In this document: one piece after another, positions 20,961-32,100 of the stretch
Numbering within the stretch: the stretch's first letter is position 1
How the letters are laid out: each line of letters starts with the position of its first letter
Source of the DNA: Costus lasius
Taxonomy: Eukaryota; Streptophyta; Magnoliopsida; Zingiberales; Costaceae
NCBI GenBank assembly: GCA_027563935.2
Contig: CM050447.1
Location: forward strand, 85,483,461-85,547,460
Direction of reading: 5' to 3'
DNA: 64,000 bases
The notes under the pieces: model-generated
Seen by the model: the letters and a program-made list of their open reading frames with translations, nothing else
The model's database searches: none
What the model was told of the DNA's origin: nothing
Position numbers and translations under genes: made by a program

Positions 20961-23624
20961 TGTAACATCCCCTCAGAATAAACCCCAATCACCGACATAA
21001 ACCGCGGAAGAATAGGGAACGTCACACACAATTAACAATACAAAAGCTAGGGAATGATAGCATGCAGAAAACGGTTCGGAAAATTTCGGCAGCATGTCCC
21101 CAGGAAAACTAAGGAAATTCCTGTACATGTTCCATAATATCACAATATGGGTCGACATGCCGACCTCAAACTAAAACACGCCATTTCGAAACAAAGTTCT
21201 CAAAACATTACCACATCATCAAGTTAATAAACCACGGTAATCAAATAATGCTGGACAAAACAGATTTCACCGAGAACAGGCTTAAGCCCTCGGTTTAACC
21301 GTTGTATCAAAATAAAACAAGTGCCAACCCGGCATCAATATCACAGTAATCGAGAAAGAAACAGCCACATCCGGCTAACATGTCCATGAACCAAAAAAAA
21401 ATCATAAAAACTTTGGCCACATCCGGCCCTCAAAATAGCACAGGCTCACAGGCCCCAATATATCAAATCAAAAAACTGAACACCCGCTCAGGCTGTAGGC
21501 TCCTGCCCTGCATCTAGAAATATCGTGGAATGAGCTACACGGCTCAGTGAGTAGATAGTCTCGTTCGACCATCCACTAATATACAATCAAAAATAGATGC
21601 AGATATCTTTTCAAAACTTTTAACGGAATATGTCAAAATATGATACATAATAAAACCGATAACCATAAACCACAAACATGAGCAGAAAACAATACACCCA
21701 CAACCTTGGGCAACAAGACCACAACACAGCCTAGCCGGCTAACAGACTAAGAATCACACCATTATTGTCCAGTGATTTCAGAATTGACCCCGAGGGTCCA
21801 ACCCGGCCTTCGTCAAGGCACTGAGAGTAACCTGCAACACACAATGGTGAGGCATAGATTCAAGAGGTGGCCCCCGCCAGGTCACGACGTGGCACTTTGC
21901 TCTACGACACTCAACCACACCCCCTTACCGGGAACACAAACAGAACAGAACGGAAGGTGAATGAATTCAAGAGGTGGCCCCCGTCTGACCAAGATGTGGC
22001 ACTTTGTTTCAAGCACCCAAATCTCAAAAGGTTTATCACATGGACAAAATACCCTTAACACAAACCGGAAACCTGAACCTCTAACCTGGTCACTAGACTC
22101 TAGAACAGTCCCTCCATTACTAGAAACAAAGCAGAATAGTATGGGTGGATTCTCCAACCCCAAATCAGAATGACTGTTCACTGAGTACTCTAGTTAACCC
22201 TTAGGTTCAGTCCACCCAAGTCCAGGACCCTTATCGAACGCATACAACACGAAATTGTCTCGGACATCACATCAATCAAGTTCAAGAAGGTCCTTAGATT
22301 TCATGCAAACATGGTTCACCCTTTTCTAAGTTATCATCCAGGGTTATCAAAGCAATATTTTACATCACTACTTTCTACATACACCATTCAATTAAAATTA
22401 CATCCTAATACAGAAAATTCACCAAATTTCATCTGCAGACAACATAAATACAGAATATCACAAATTCATAGTTTTCTCCTAGTTCTTATAACAAAAGACA
22501 GAAATGCCCCTAGTTCAAAGTTTAGGTCATGCAGGAAAACTCATCCAAAAATTTTGTACAAATAGTCATTCCATCCCTCATGATCCTTAGATTCGTAATT
22601 TCAAGTTTCCCCCAATTTTAACTAGCAAATTTACCGCATTACCCCTAGGTCAATTTCAGTCAACAGAAACTTTTATTTCCAAAAATTCCCAAAAAATTAC
22701 TGTAGAGTCCTCATATACCTAATTTCATGAAAATCAGGTTTGCCCTAATTTTTACCCACACATTTGGGCGTAATTTCATGAAGAGGGGCGAAATTCTCAA
22801 TCTAGCCCTAATCTTCATGCCATTGAAAAATCTATGCCACATACATGTTTATTCAAGGTCTAATTGATGATTAGTAGCCTTAGAGATGAAAAGCCCTAAT
22901 CTTCATGCAAGCTAGGGTTTCGAAAATTTGGTACAAACAAGGAGAACATGTACAATTGAAATCAAGGGATCATGCCATACTCCTATGCATTAATCTTCTC
23001 TAAAACAAGCAATGCATCCAATATTCGTGAACTAGGTGAAGGAGAAGATCCACTCACCTTGATTTCGGTTCTTCCCAAGCCACACACCCTCACGCCTCCC
23101 CTCACTTTGCTCACGCCGCCGGAAGCACACAAGACTCGCCGGAAACCACCTCCACCACCAAACGCCGCCGGCCACAAGAAGAGGAGGAAGAAGGAGAGAG
23201 CAAGCCGCCACCTTCACCAAGAACCGTGAGCAACGAGCAAAGAGGAAAAACGTGAGTAAAGGGAAAACGTGTGAACATGGATCCCTCAAGATTTCATTTT
23301 CTACCCACTAAGTTTTCAAGGATCCAAACCCAATAGCAACATAAGTGGAAGATCCCTTAACCCTTTAGTATAAGTTAATCTCCACCTCACCCTTATCAAG
23401 GGTTCTTACCCTTTTCTAACAAATAAACACCACTAGCCTAGTGGCGTGCAGCACACACTCTACGCCTTAAGTCGCGGGTTCGAATCCTCTCCGCGACACA
23501 TATTTTTTTTCAAAGCAGGAAAATACATAAATCAAGACATTATCTCATTTCAAAATTCCACAAAAAAATGCTAAATAAACAAAATCTTATTTTCTCACCT
23601 GCTAGTAATTTTCCGGATCTTACA
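20961..23624 (-). repeat. 5' LTR of the Tekay-like element
   Basis: Nearly identical to 13471-16133, with one single-base indel near 23104 and about two dozen substitutions. It supplies the promoter of the element on the minus strand. I could not fix the TATA box with confidence. Confidence 0.95.
23436..23497 (+). other. tRNA-like module in the Tekay 5' LTR
   Basis: It has the same A-box (TAGCCTAGTGG, one change) and B-box (GGTTCGAATCC) arrangement as at 15945. Here it lies in the U3 part upstream of the element promoter. Confidence 0.6.
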
Positions 23625-23629
23625 AAGAT

Positions 23630-24055
23630 GAACCTGAAAAAGATTTAAACATTATTGATGTATCTCACTCTGATGTTTTGCCCATATCTATTATTGACTC
23701 TTGTGACTTATTTGAAAAATTATGCTTTATTGAGGAATCTAATTTGAGACAGAAAGACTATTTAGATGATCCAATACTTGAATCTCTAGATGAAAGTCCT
23801 ATTGTAATTGAAGATATAAATTTGAAGAAAGGACTTATGATTGTGCTTTTTGATAAATATAGGAAGATCATTGAATATCCTTTGATTGGAGTTGAAAATT
23901 TTGATTCTGATTTTCACATTTTTGAGAAAGCCATGTCAATTGTGATTTACATGATATTTTGGATGTTTGAATTAGTGGCTAAACTTTTTGGACAGCGGAA
24001 AAAGAAAAAATTGCATGCTATATACTTTGGTACTAATTCACCTGCTTCACCATGA
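23630..24055 (+). CDS. Unit X protein, second part
   Basis: This continues the reading frame broken at 13470. After one AAGAT copy is dropped, GAT at 13468-13470 is followed in frame by GAACCTGAA at 23630. The segment is acidic in its first half (DVSHSDVLPISI, LDDPILESLDESP). Near the C-terminus it has a hydrophobic stretch (IVIYMIFWMFELVAKLF, about residues 365-381 of the joined protein) followed by a basic cluster (GQRKKKK), which could be a membrane segment or an amphipathic helix. The stop is TGA at 24053. The function is unknown. Confidence 0.6.
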   Translation, partial: EPEKDLNIIDVSHSDVLPISIIDSCDLFEKLCFIEESNLRQKDYLDDPILESLDESPIVIEDINLKKGLMIVLFDKYRKIIEYPLIGVENFDSDFHIFEKAMSIVIYMIFWMFELVAKLFGQRKKKKLHAIYFGTNSPASP

Positions 24056-24067
24056 TTTTTGATTTTT

Positions 24068-24111
24068 GGTCAAGCTAATGACCTAAAAATTAGCGCTTCT
24101 TGGGAGGCAAC
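24068..24111 (+). other. Conserved post-ORF motif of Athila-like elements (unit X)
   Basis: GGTCAAGCTAATGACC forms a 5-bp stem with an AGCTAA loop, followed by AGCGCTTCTTGGGAGGCAAC. The same pair is at 26698-26736 in unit Y, in both cases just after the last ORF. I recall this block as common downstream of genes in plant gypsy elements; its role is not known. Unit X ends abruptly here, with the next LTR starting at once and no 3' UTR or polypurine tract. Confidence 0.7.
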
Positions 24112-24232
24112 TGATGACTCAAAATTTCATAGTATTTTTCATACTTATTTGGTACTCTTTTGAACCGTAATCTTACTCTTTTGCTTTTTTTTATACTTTT
24201 TTTACCAAATGCTTCGGAATCTACACCATCTT
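24112..24232 (+). repeat. LTR-b, 121-bp remnant
   Basis: It matches the first 121 bp of LTR-c (29717 onward): TGATGACTC, CATACTTATTTGGTA, ACCAAATGCTTCGGAATC, TACACCATCTT. It then jumps directly into gag sequence that in unit Z lies at about 31830. About 2 kb (rest of LTR, PBS, leader) has therefore been deleted. Confidence 0.85.
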
Positions 24233-26580
24233 ACCCTTAGAGTGCGGAGGAAGTTAAGACTGGAAGAAGATTTACAAGAAACAACACAGGAGATACAAGA
24301 AGAAATTTTGGATATGGCGAATAACGAGAGAAGATCTTTGAAATCAAACTAGCGTTCCTATCTATGATTCAACAAAACCATTTTGGAGGAGCACCTCTTG
24401 AAGATCCTAATATCCATCTATCTCTTTTTTTTGAATTATGTGATACAATCAAAATTAATGGTATTTCTGATGATGCACTAAAATTGACATTGTTTCCTTT
24501 TTCCCTTAGGAACCGAGCACGCGATTGGCTTCATTCACAGCCATCAGGGACGTTCACTACTTGGGATCAGCTTTCTAACGCATTTCTGATGAAATACTAC
24601 CCACCTAGCAAGACCATCCAACTGAGAAATCAAATTACAAATTTTGCACAAATGGATGGAGAGTCTTTGAGTGAAGCATGGGAGCGATTTAACGACTTGC
24701 AACGGAAGTGTCCTCACCATGGCTTAGAGAAATGGGTTTTGATTCAGACTTTTTATTATGGTCTTCTTTATAACACCCGACTTACTGTTGATGCTGCTGC
24801 AGGTGGAGCCCTGATGAACAAGACCATGGAAGAAGCCTATACATTGATTGAGGAAATGGCACTAAATCATAACTAGTGGACTACTGAGATAGGAGTTCTT
24901 TATCGCCCTCCACATGGTAAGACTGATAATGATAGCTGGCGCACATTGGCTGAGAAGGTAGATTCTCTGTGCAATCGTTTTGATACATTTCAAATGCAAA
25001 CTCATGCTGTTTCCTCTGTTACATGTCAAATTTGTGGAAATCATGGGCACTGTGCTGAAGAGTGTAAGATTGTTGTTGATTGGGGTGAGGAACAATTGAA
25101 TGCAGTGGGGGATTACAATCAAAGTAGATCTAATGACCCCTACTCTAATACCTATAATCCTGGATGGAGGAACCACCCTAACCTTTCATGGAGGAGCAAT
25201 AATCATGATAATAGGCAGAATTAAAATAGGGGATTCCAACAAAGATCTCAAACCCAGGACCAACCCCAGAAACCCACTCAAGAAGAGATGTTTACACAAT
25301 TTATGGGTTTTCAGAAAAAACAGAATGATGATGCCAACGAGAATTTTAGATAGATTAATGTTAGACTAGATGGTATTGTTGCCCACAGCAAAATGCTAGA
25401 AACACAAATTGCCCAGCAAGCTAGCACTTCATCTAGACCCCTAGGAAAATTACCTGCCAAACTTGAACCTAACCCTAGGGAATATTGCAATGCTATCATA
25501 ACTAGGAGTGGGAAACAACTAGAAGATCCTCGGGAATCTCTTGATGATGATAAGGTAGAAGCAAGACTTGAAACTAGAAGTGAACCAGTGCTGGAATCAA
25601 AACCTGCACATGAGCAGTCCCAAACTAGTTTGTCACCTCACAAGGGTGATAAACCTAAAGGTGAATTGCCATGTAAGGTTGATGATTCTAAACCTAGTTC
25701 ATCAACACCCTATAGGCCACCTGTACCCATTCCTCATAGGTTGGTGCAAGCTAAACTTGACAAACAATTTGGCATGTTTCTTGATGTTCTTAAAAAACAT
25801 TATATTAATGTTCCATTTACTAAAGTTTTGACTCAAATGCCAACTTATGCAAAATTTTTGAGAGAGATTTTGTTTAATAAGAGAAAGATTGATGATCATG
25901 GTACTGTAGCACTTACTGAGGAATGTAGTGCTATCATACAGAATAAATTGCCACCTAAGCTAAAGGATCTAGGTAGTTTTTTTGTACCTTGTTCTATTGG
26001 AGATATGGCTTTTGACCGAGCCTTATGTGACCTCGGTGCAAGTGTTAGTCTAATACCTCATTCTCTTTATAGGAAACTGGATGTTGGAGAGCTCAAACCA
26101 ACCTCAATGACTTTGCAACTCGCTGACTCATCAATAAAGCATCCAGTTGGTATATTAGAAAATATTCCTGTACAAATTGGTAAGTTTTTCATACCTGCTG
26201 ATTTTATAGTTTTAGAGATGGAAGAAAATTTGAAAAACCCTATTATACTTGGTATACTTTTCTTGGCTACATCTGGAGCACTCATTGATGTAAGAAAGGG
26301 AAAATTGACTTTTGATATTTGTGGTGATATAATTGAATTTGATTTGACTGATTCTTTAAAAAAGGCATCACACTCAGGGACATGTTGTAGCATAGAAACA
26401 ATTAATGATGATGTTGTTTGTGACATGCATAGTTTATTTGATGAACTTCTGATTTTGAAACTGATACATCTTCTAAGTGTGCTAATAAAGAATCTCAGGA
26501 AAGAGCAGCGAAGAAGAAGAGGAAGAGACGAAGGAGGAGAGAAAAATCAAATTTGCTTGAGAAAGGAAAAAAGCTCATAA
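24233..26580 (+). pseudogene. Athila-like gag-protease remnant, unit Y (RT and integrase absent)
   Basis: The N-terminal piece (TLRVRRKLRLEEDL...NNERRSL) is fused by an internal deletion to FEIKLAFLSMIQQNHFGG and is out of frame with it. The gag core follows (RARDWLHSQPSGTFTTWDQL, FLMKYYPPSKT, ESLSEAWERF). A TAG at 24874-24876 precedes the zinc knuckle CQICGNHGHCAEEC (about 25027). Further stops lie at 25222-25224 and about 25354. The last open part (25393-26580) has a Pro-rich linker and an aspartic protease with ALCDLGASVSLIP, the DLGA form usual in Athila/Tat. The frame then runs into a basic tail and ends, with no RT, RNase H or integrase before the 3' UTR. All main pieces except the N-terminus share one frame. 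Confidence 0.88.
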
Positions 26581-27809
26581 GTAAATTTAGACACTGTTTT
26601 AAGTCTGAGCCTTATGTTCTTGAGAACCCTGAACGAGACATAGAGAAATCAGGATGGCGACCAAACACACAAGCACGATCCAATCTGAGTGTTGAACGGT
26701 CAAGCTAATGACCGAAAATTAGCGCTTCTTGGGAGGTGAAAATTAATTTTGTCAAAAAAAGAAAAAATTTGGTGGTTCGAACTCGAAGACACAAAGGATG
26801 ATTGGGTCTGACACAGACTAATATACCTCTGTGAGTATTTTCTTCCTACTCATTTGCATTCCATTCTTTATATTTTTCTGATAATCCATGTGTTCAAATG
26901 GAAGATGAATACTTCAAACTTCTTGTACTCACATGCCACAGATCCTTGCCTTTTGATTTTATTGATAGATATTTCGATTTAGTTGTGTTGACATAATATG
27001 ATGATGATGTGTAGAAGGATTTTTTTGAAAATACTACAAACACCATGCCAAAATATCTAATCTATTATCATGCATATCAATTTTTGGAAATTGGAAATAG
27101 ATTTTATATGTTGAATTTATTTCTCTGATATAATCTATTTGTTGAAAATTTTTCATTAATTGATGCATGAAATTCTAGGTAAATGCATTGTTTAGTGAAT
27201 GCAATCTTGAAGTGAAATAATGCTTTTGAATAAAATGAGCATATTTGCACATGTTATTGAGTTGATATCAAGTGATTAATCTAGTTAATCTTTATAATCT
27301 TTTATGTTATTTGTTGGGAAAAAGAAATCCAAATCCATGAGAAAGAATGACTCCCCTACTTGGCACTGTATAAAATTAACAGTGGGACCTAAAGACATGG
27401 GTTGAAGTCCACAAAAAGAAAAAGAATAACTCCTCTTCTTGGCATTGTGTTCACAATGGTACCTAAGACAAGAGTTGAAGTTTATTGCAAAAGTGTGTAT
27501 CTATGTAGATGCTTGCCAAGAGAGAGTTCCTTTGACATTGACTCCTCTGTCTCAAGAAAATTCTTTCTACCTATGAGATATCAGTTCTATTATGTGTGGT
27601 TATGTGACCAACATACTCTAAATTCGTCATCGGAAAAATGGGTAATCGATTTAGAGAATGTCAAGGACAAATAAAAAAAAAGAGTGGAAAAAGATTTGGA
27701 GATCCTATTCCTGTAAACAAAAACATATTGGATGAAAATCTCAAAAATAAGATTAATTCATGAGGTTGAAATTCTATTACTATGCATATTACAAAATTTT
27801 ATTCGATTG
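26581..27809 (+). other. Post-ORF motif and 3' UTR of unit Y, first part
   Basis: It contains the GGTCAAGCTAATGACC hairpin and AGCGCTTCTTGGGAGG at 26698-26736, AT-rich UTR, and 3' UTR hairpin units at 27364-27384 (CACTGT/ACAGTG) and 27443-27458 (CATTGTG/CACAATG). No gene seen. It continues at 29527 after a solo LTR. Confidence 0.7.
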
Positions 27810-29526
27810 TGTTGGGTCCCCTTCAAGGGGGAGCGCAAGCGGTTAAAAACCCCTTTCAAGAGGGGGGGCCGAAAACCCTAAACAAGGGGGCGCATGCATT
27901 TTGCTAGGGTTTCAAGAATTCAATCGCTTATGTGTTCATATGATCAACTATAATATTTCATTAGATCAAGAATGTGATCATACCAATGCCATAGATCGGA
28001 TGTCGGCTTGGAAGCAAAGTTCAAAGAGAACTTCTCCAAAGGAATCGCACACAAGAAGAAGAAGGCCTACACCTTGAACGTCCCTTGTGCTAGCAAGGCT
28101 CCAAAGTATCCCTTGTCGCGTGAAGGAGTTTTGGAGATCAAGCTTGGCGAGAGCAACCTTCCTCCTCTTCTCGTCCGAATGCACTCACCTCCAAGGATGA
28201 ACGTTGAGAAGAGAGGAGTGAAGTCGAGCGTTCCAAAACGCTTTGGCGTTAAGGTGAAGTCGCCTTCAATACTTTCCATAAATGGAAGAGATGAAGCTAT
28301 GCGCCCATTACCGAACCAAAACGCCTAACCCCTTGAACCAAGCGTTCACCCTTGTGAACCGGTTCAAGCCACTTCAATCCATTTCAATTTGGTTCAAGAA
28401 CCAAATTAAACCAGCCCAAGCCATGGTCTAGATCTCATTGAACCAATGGTTCAATATCTAACCGTTGATCTCGTGATACTCTTGATCTCACCGATCGAGC
28501 ATCAATACTCTCGATCGAAGCTTACCGATCTCAAGTCCCAATCAATCAAACATGATCAGACCAGATCTCACTTACAATCAGAGCCTCTATCCCTTTAAAC
28601 TGAACCCAAACAATTCAGTCCACACGATCTGACTTAAGTAAGCCATATCATCAAATTGTGCGACCCTGAGGGTTTCCTTTAAATGTCGGTAACGATAACT
28701 TTCGTTATCACGATCAGTGAGGGGTATCTAGCAACACATCACTGTCTCCCGATATAAAGGAAAGAGTCTTCCAAGACTTCACCCAAACCACAGCACAAGT
28801 GTGAATCAACTTCACTAGGCATACATGTGTCCTTTGCCACTGGATGTTCTTATTGGACAAGCGGGTCAAGCTTGTAACTCCAATACGATGAGCATGATTA
28901 GATCAGATGAACATAGTCATCTGGGTATGGCCATACACTATCTCAATCATCTCATATAGGGGGGCCCTTTAGAACATCACGCTCCTTAAACAAGGAGACG
29001 GCAATCCTATGTCTATCACTAGTGCCCTAACCTGATTCAAGCTCACCATCCAAGATAGTCTATAATCATTATGTTTCAAATGATATTGAACTACCTCAAG
29101 ACAATGACAATCATCATTTAGAAACACAAGTGATCTCAAGTCAGAGGACATGTGCCACTTGGTGCTTACAAGGATCATTCACATTGTGACAAGCAATTGA
29201 ATATCCTAGTAGGGTCTGTCCAGTACATCCAATGTACCCATGAGTCTACATCTTATTCCATGCTCGAAGTATCCTATAAGATTAGAACACATATTAGTCT
29301 CAATCATATCAAGGCTGTCTCATGTTCACCAAGATATCTCGACTAAGGACATATGCATGTCAGCCTAGCTGAACAGCTTTGAGACATTATTCAGAAGTAC
29401 ACTTATTACAGCAGACAAGGTAGCAACCTGAATAATAACCATGCCTTTATAAACATAAGAGTTTATTACATGATACTTATACAATCCCAAGGCCTCAAAC
29501 ATTAGCCTTAAGGGCATACCCCAACA
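27810..29526 (-). mobile_element. Solo copia LTR with near-perfect TSD
   Basis: It starts TGTTGGGTCCCC and ends GGGCATACCCCAACA. The second half is closely similar to the LTRs at 34399, 41795 and 58441 (block CCGATCTCAAG...GGCATACCCCAACA). The flanks are GATTG (27805-27809) and GATGG (29527-29531), one mismatch. The unit Y 3' UTR is continuous across it when compared with unit Z. ORFs inside recur in all LTRs of the family and are not genes. Confidence 0.85.
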
Positions 29527-29716
29527 GATGGAACTTTTGAGTCTTAAAGATTAATTTCAAAAGATGATGTATTTACTTGAAAATTTTGTGTGGGATTAAT
29601 GAAATTTTCTATGGATGATTATATTTTAGAAATTTATTCGTCATGTGAAAATTTATTTTTTTGGTATTGATTTCTTTATTTGCTTGAGGACAAGAAAAGT
29701 TTGAGCCTTATGTGTT
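29527..29716 (+). other. 3' UTR end of unit Y
   Basis: It ends with TTGCTTGAGGACAAGAAAAG and GAGCCTTATG, the usual landmark directly before the 3' LTR in these elements. The polypurine tract itself is weak. Confidence 0.7.
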
Positions 29717-31619
29717 TGATGACTCTAAATTTCATAGTGTTTTTTATACTTATTTGGTAGTCTTTTGAACCATAATCTTACTCTTTTGCTTTGTTTTTAT
29801 ACTTTTTTTTACCAAATGCTTCGGAATCTACACCATCTTTGGTTTTTGATCAATTTCAGGTAAAAGGCATTATTTTCAGGCATTTTCGAGCAAAATCAAA
29901 TACATGGAAGAGTTACCATCATCAAGAGGAGTCCACATAACAAATTTCACGCAAATCAGAGCAAAAGACCAAAATAGGCAGTGCCGTAATATATATTACA
30001 GCACCGTATTATGGTACAATACCGTAATATCAGAGCACCTGCTGTATTTTGGTGGATTTTCAAATTAGAGAATTGTCTTGATTTTATGGCACCGCCGTAA
30101 AGCATTACACTGCCGTAATTTAGAGCGCTTCAGAACAGAGACAGTTGCCGAAATTACAGTACTGCCGTAAACTATTCCACGTGTCGTATTTCCCAGGCGA
30201 TTCAGACCAGAGAACTCGTCCGATTTTACAGCACGGTTGAGAAGCATTTTACGGGCCATAATTTTGACACAGGGTTCACAGAACCAAAATACGGCACTGC
30301 CGTAAAATATTTTACGGCCGTAATTTCCATTCAAAAACGCAATTTTTACGGGCCCAAAAATTGCACAGCCATATCTTTTGACCTAGACCTCCAAATTAAG
30401 ATCCGAAAGATGCTGCGGACTCGTCTTTAGGAGGAGCAGACACAAAAAGTGAATGGATGAATTTTGATCCAGTATTGAGGGAGCAATTGAAAGAGAGGCA
30501 GAATTGCTAGGGTTCATCGGTTCTCAGCCTACAAACCACCTCCAGCCACAAAAATTGACTGAGAGCTTCACCTGTTGAAGGAGAACGTGCATATGAAGTT
30601 TCAAAGTAAAGAGATTCTGATAGGAGGAGAAATCAATGAAACAGCGGTGACAGCGCTGTTCTAGGCAATTACAGTGTTGTAATTTCATTACAGCACTATT
30701 TTGTAACTTTTCTCATCTTCTTTTCGATTCCTATTCATACAGAAATATGTTTTATTATTATTCCTTCATCATGGTAGCTTAATCTTTCTTTGGGACATGG
30801 GGCTGTAATCTCTTTGTTTCTTAATGACTAGAAATCCCTAATTTTGTCAAACTAATTTTATTGTGATAATTTTACTTTTGTAATTTATTGCTCTTTAATT
30901 CTCCTTAGTTTTATAAATATCAACATGTTTTAGAATTTTACAAAATAGACTGATAAGTTGATTGCTTGAAATTCAGAACCCTAGGAATTATCAAGTTTGG
31001 AATTAACGTAAGAGATTAGGTTGTTCTTCGAATTCTAATTCTTAGAGAAATTTAATGCCTTGTTGATTTTATGATTCTTTGGATTGAGTTAATATTTTAG
31101 ACTTGATTTGATGCTGCAAGAGATTGAGTATCGAGTCGTCAGAGAACCTTGAGTAAAACTTGTGTTGAGACTCTGATGCATGAGAGTGATCTTGAGTTTC
31201 CACTTGAGGTTGTCAACTTTAGAATTCGGATGCACAAGAGTGATCCTTGAGTTCTTAGTTGATGGTTTATTTATTTTCAGCATTGAATAGGTCTTGCACG
31301 AGAGTGAAGATCAGTTCTTTGTACGACTGTTTGCGCGAGAGCGAAACAATTTATTTATGAAGTAAACTATACCTTTATCATGATAAAATTGGATTGGCAA
31401 ACACTTATCTTAATCTAGCCATTAGAAATAAAGTAGATGAACCCTTAGTCCCGATCCCTTCTTTGATATTTTCTCCGTGTTCTTTTCGATAGTTTGATTC
31501 ACTATTTTCCAATTGCCAAGCTAGCGAGAAATCAATTATTCAGTACTTAGCAACAAGGTCTCTGTGGTTCGATATCTATTTTATTACTACGAAGTATCCG
31601 TGCACTTGCGGACACAACA
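29717..31619 (+). repeat. Athila-like LTR-c, shared by units Y and Z
   Basis: It starts TGATGACTC, ends GGACACAACA, 1903 bp. It follows the 3' UTR of unit Y and is itself followed by a primer-binding site and gag of unit Z. It therefore serves as 3' LTR of one unit and 5' LTR of the next. It is clearly diverged from LTR-a and LTR-d in its start and hairpin region. It contains a palindrome cluster (29975-30325) and hairpins (31175-31348). Confidence 0.88.
31175..31348 (+). other. Cluster of bulged-G hairpins in LTR-c
   Basis: Hairpins lie at 31175-31191 (GAT/ATC, CAT/GTG, GAGA), 31228-31246 (GGAT/ATCC, CAC/GTG, AAGA), 31290-31312 (GGTCTT/AAGATC, CAC/GTG, GAGA) and 31329-31347 (GTTT/AAAC, CGC/GCG, GAGA). 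Compared with LTR-0, the third changes CGC/GCG to CAC/GTG and the fourth changes CAC/GTG to CGC/GCG, both sides together, and GAAA becomes GAGA. The bulged G is kept in all. Confidence 0.72.
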
Positions 31620-31625
31620 AGTTTT

Positions 31626-31643
31626 TGGCGCCGTTGCCGGGGA
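31626..31643 (+). other. Primer-binding site, tRNA-Asp
   Basis: TGGCGCCGTTGCCGGGGA is a full match to the expected complement of plant tRNA-Asp. It lies six bases after LTR-c. Confidence 0.92.
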
Positions 31644-31779
31644 CCTTGTTTTTGTTGATACTGAAGATATTGAGAGTATTTCTAGACTAGGTTTTTATTT
31701 ACTATTTTTTTTTATTTATTTACTTACTGTTTATTTTCTATTTTTCTTGAAATCACTTGATCTACCTACTTTGCATGCG

Positions 31780-32014
31780 CAGGAGTCTTAGGTCAGAACC
31801 GCTTGTTCCATTGGATCCTGAAATTAACAAAACCCTTAGAGTGCGCAGGAAGTTAAGACTAGAAGAAGATTTACAAGAAACATCACAGCAGATACAAGAA
31901 GAAATTTTGGATATGGCGAATAACGAGAGAAGATCTTTGCGCGACTATGCTTCCCCTAATTCACAGGGAATTCACTCTAGTGTCACCAGGCCGACCATTG
32001 ATGCGAACAATTAA
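31780..32014 (+). pseudogene. Gag N-terminal fragment, unit Z
   Basis: The frame reads RSEPLVPLDPEINKTLRVRR, then LRDYASPNSQGIHSSVTRPT and stops after IDANN. This is the conserved Athila gag N-terminus. The position where gag would continue (compare FEIKLAFLSM in unit Y) is replaced by unrelated non-coding DNA. Unit Z thus keeps only about 75 residues of gag and no enzyme domains. Confidence 0.85.
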
Positions 32015-32100
32015 TCAGAATCGAAAAGATGCTATGTGTTTTTGATCTTTGGCACAACATGGATCTTTCTAAAACACATATCTTTTCAATTCTGATTAAT
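32011..32100. repeat. Imperfect inverted repeat at the gag break of unit Z
   Basis: The left arm at 32011-32043 pairs with the right arm at 32070-32100 (TTAATCAGAAT with ATTCTGATTAA, GAAAAGAT with a related tract, ATGTGTTTT with AAAACACAT), with small mismatches and a loop of about 26 bases. It sits exactly where gag coding stops. It could be a small foldback insertion. No TSD is clear. Confidence 0.6.

Larger units (their letters stand above)
13471..23624 (-). mobile_element. Full-length Tekay/Del-like Ty3/gypsy chromovirus
   Basis: A 10,154-bp element on the minus strand with LTRs of 2663 and 2664 bp, TG...CA ends, TSD AAGAT, an initiator-Met primer-binding site next to the right LTR, a polypurine tract next to the left LTR, and one long gag-pol frame. 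Long LTRs plus a C-terminal chromodomain-like tail point to the Tekay/Del chromovirus clade. By eye the LTRs differ at about two dozen sites (about 0.9%), many C/T or G/A. With the commonly used plant LTR rate of 1.3e-8 per site per year this is a few hundred thousand years. It is not autonomous: gag-pol has three premature stops. Confidence 0.93.
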
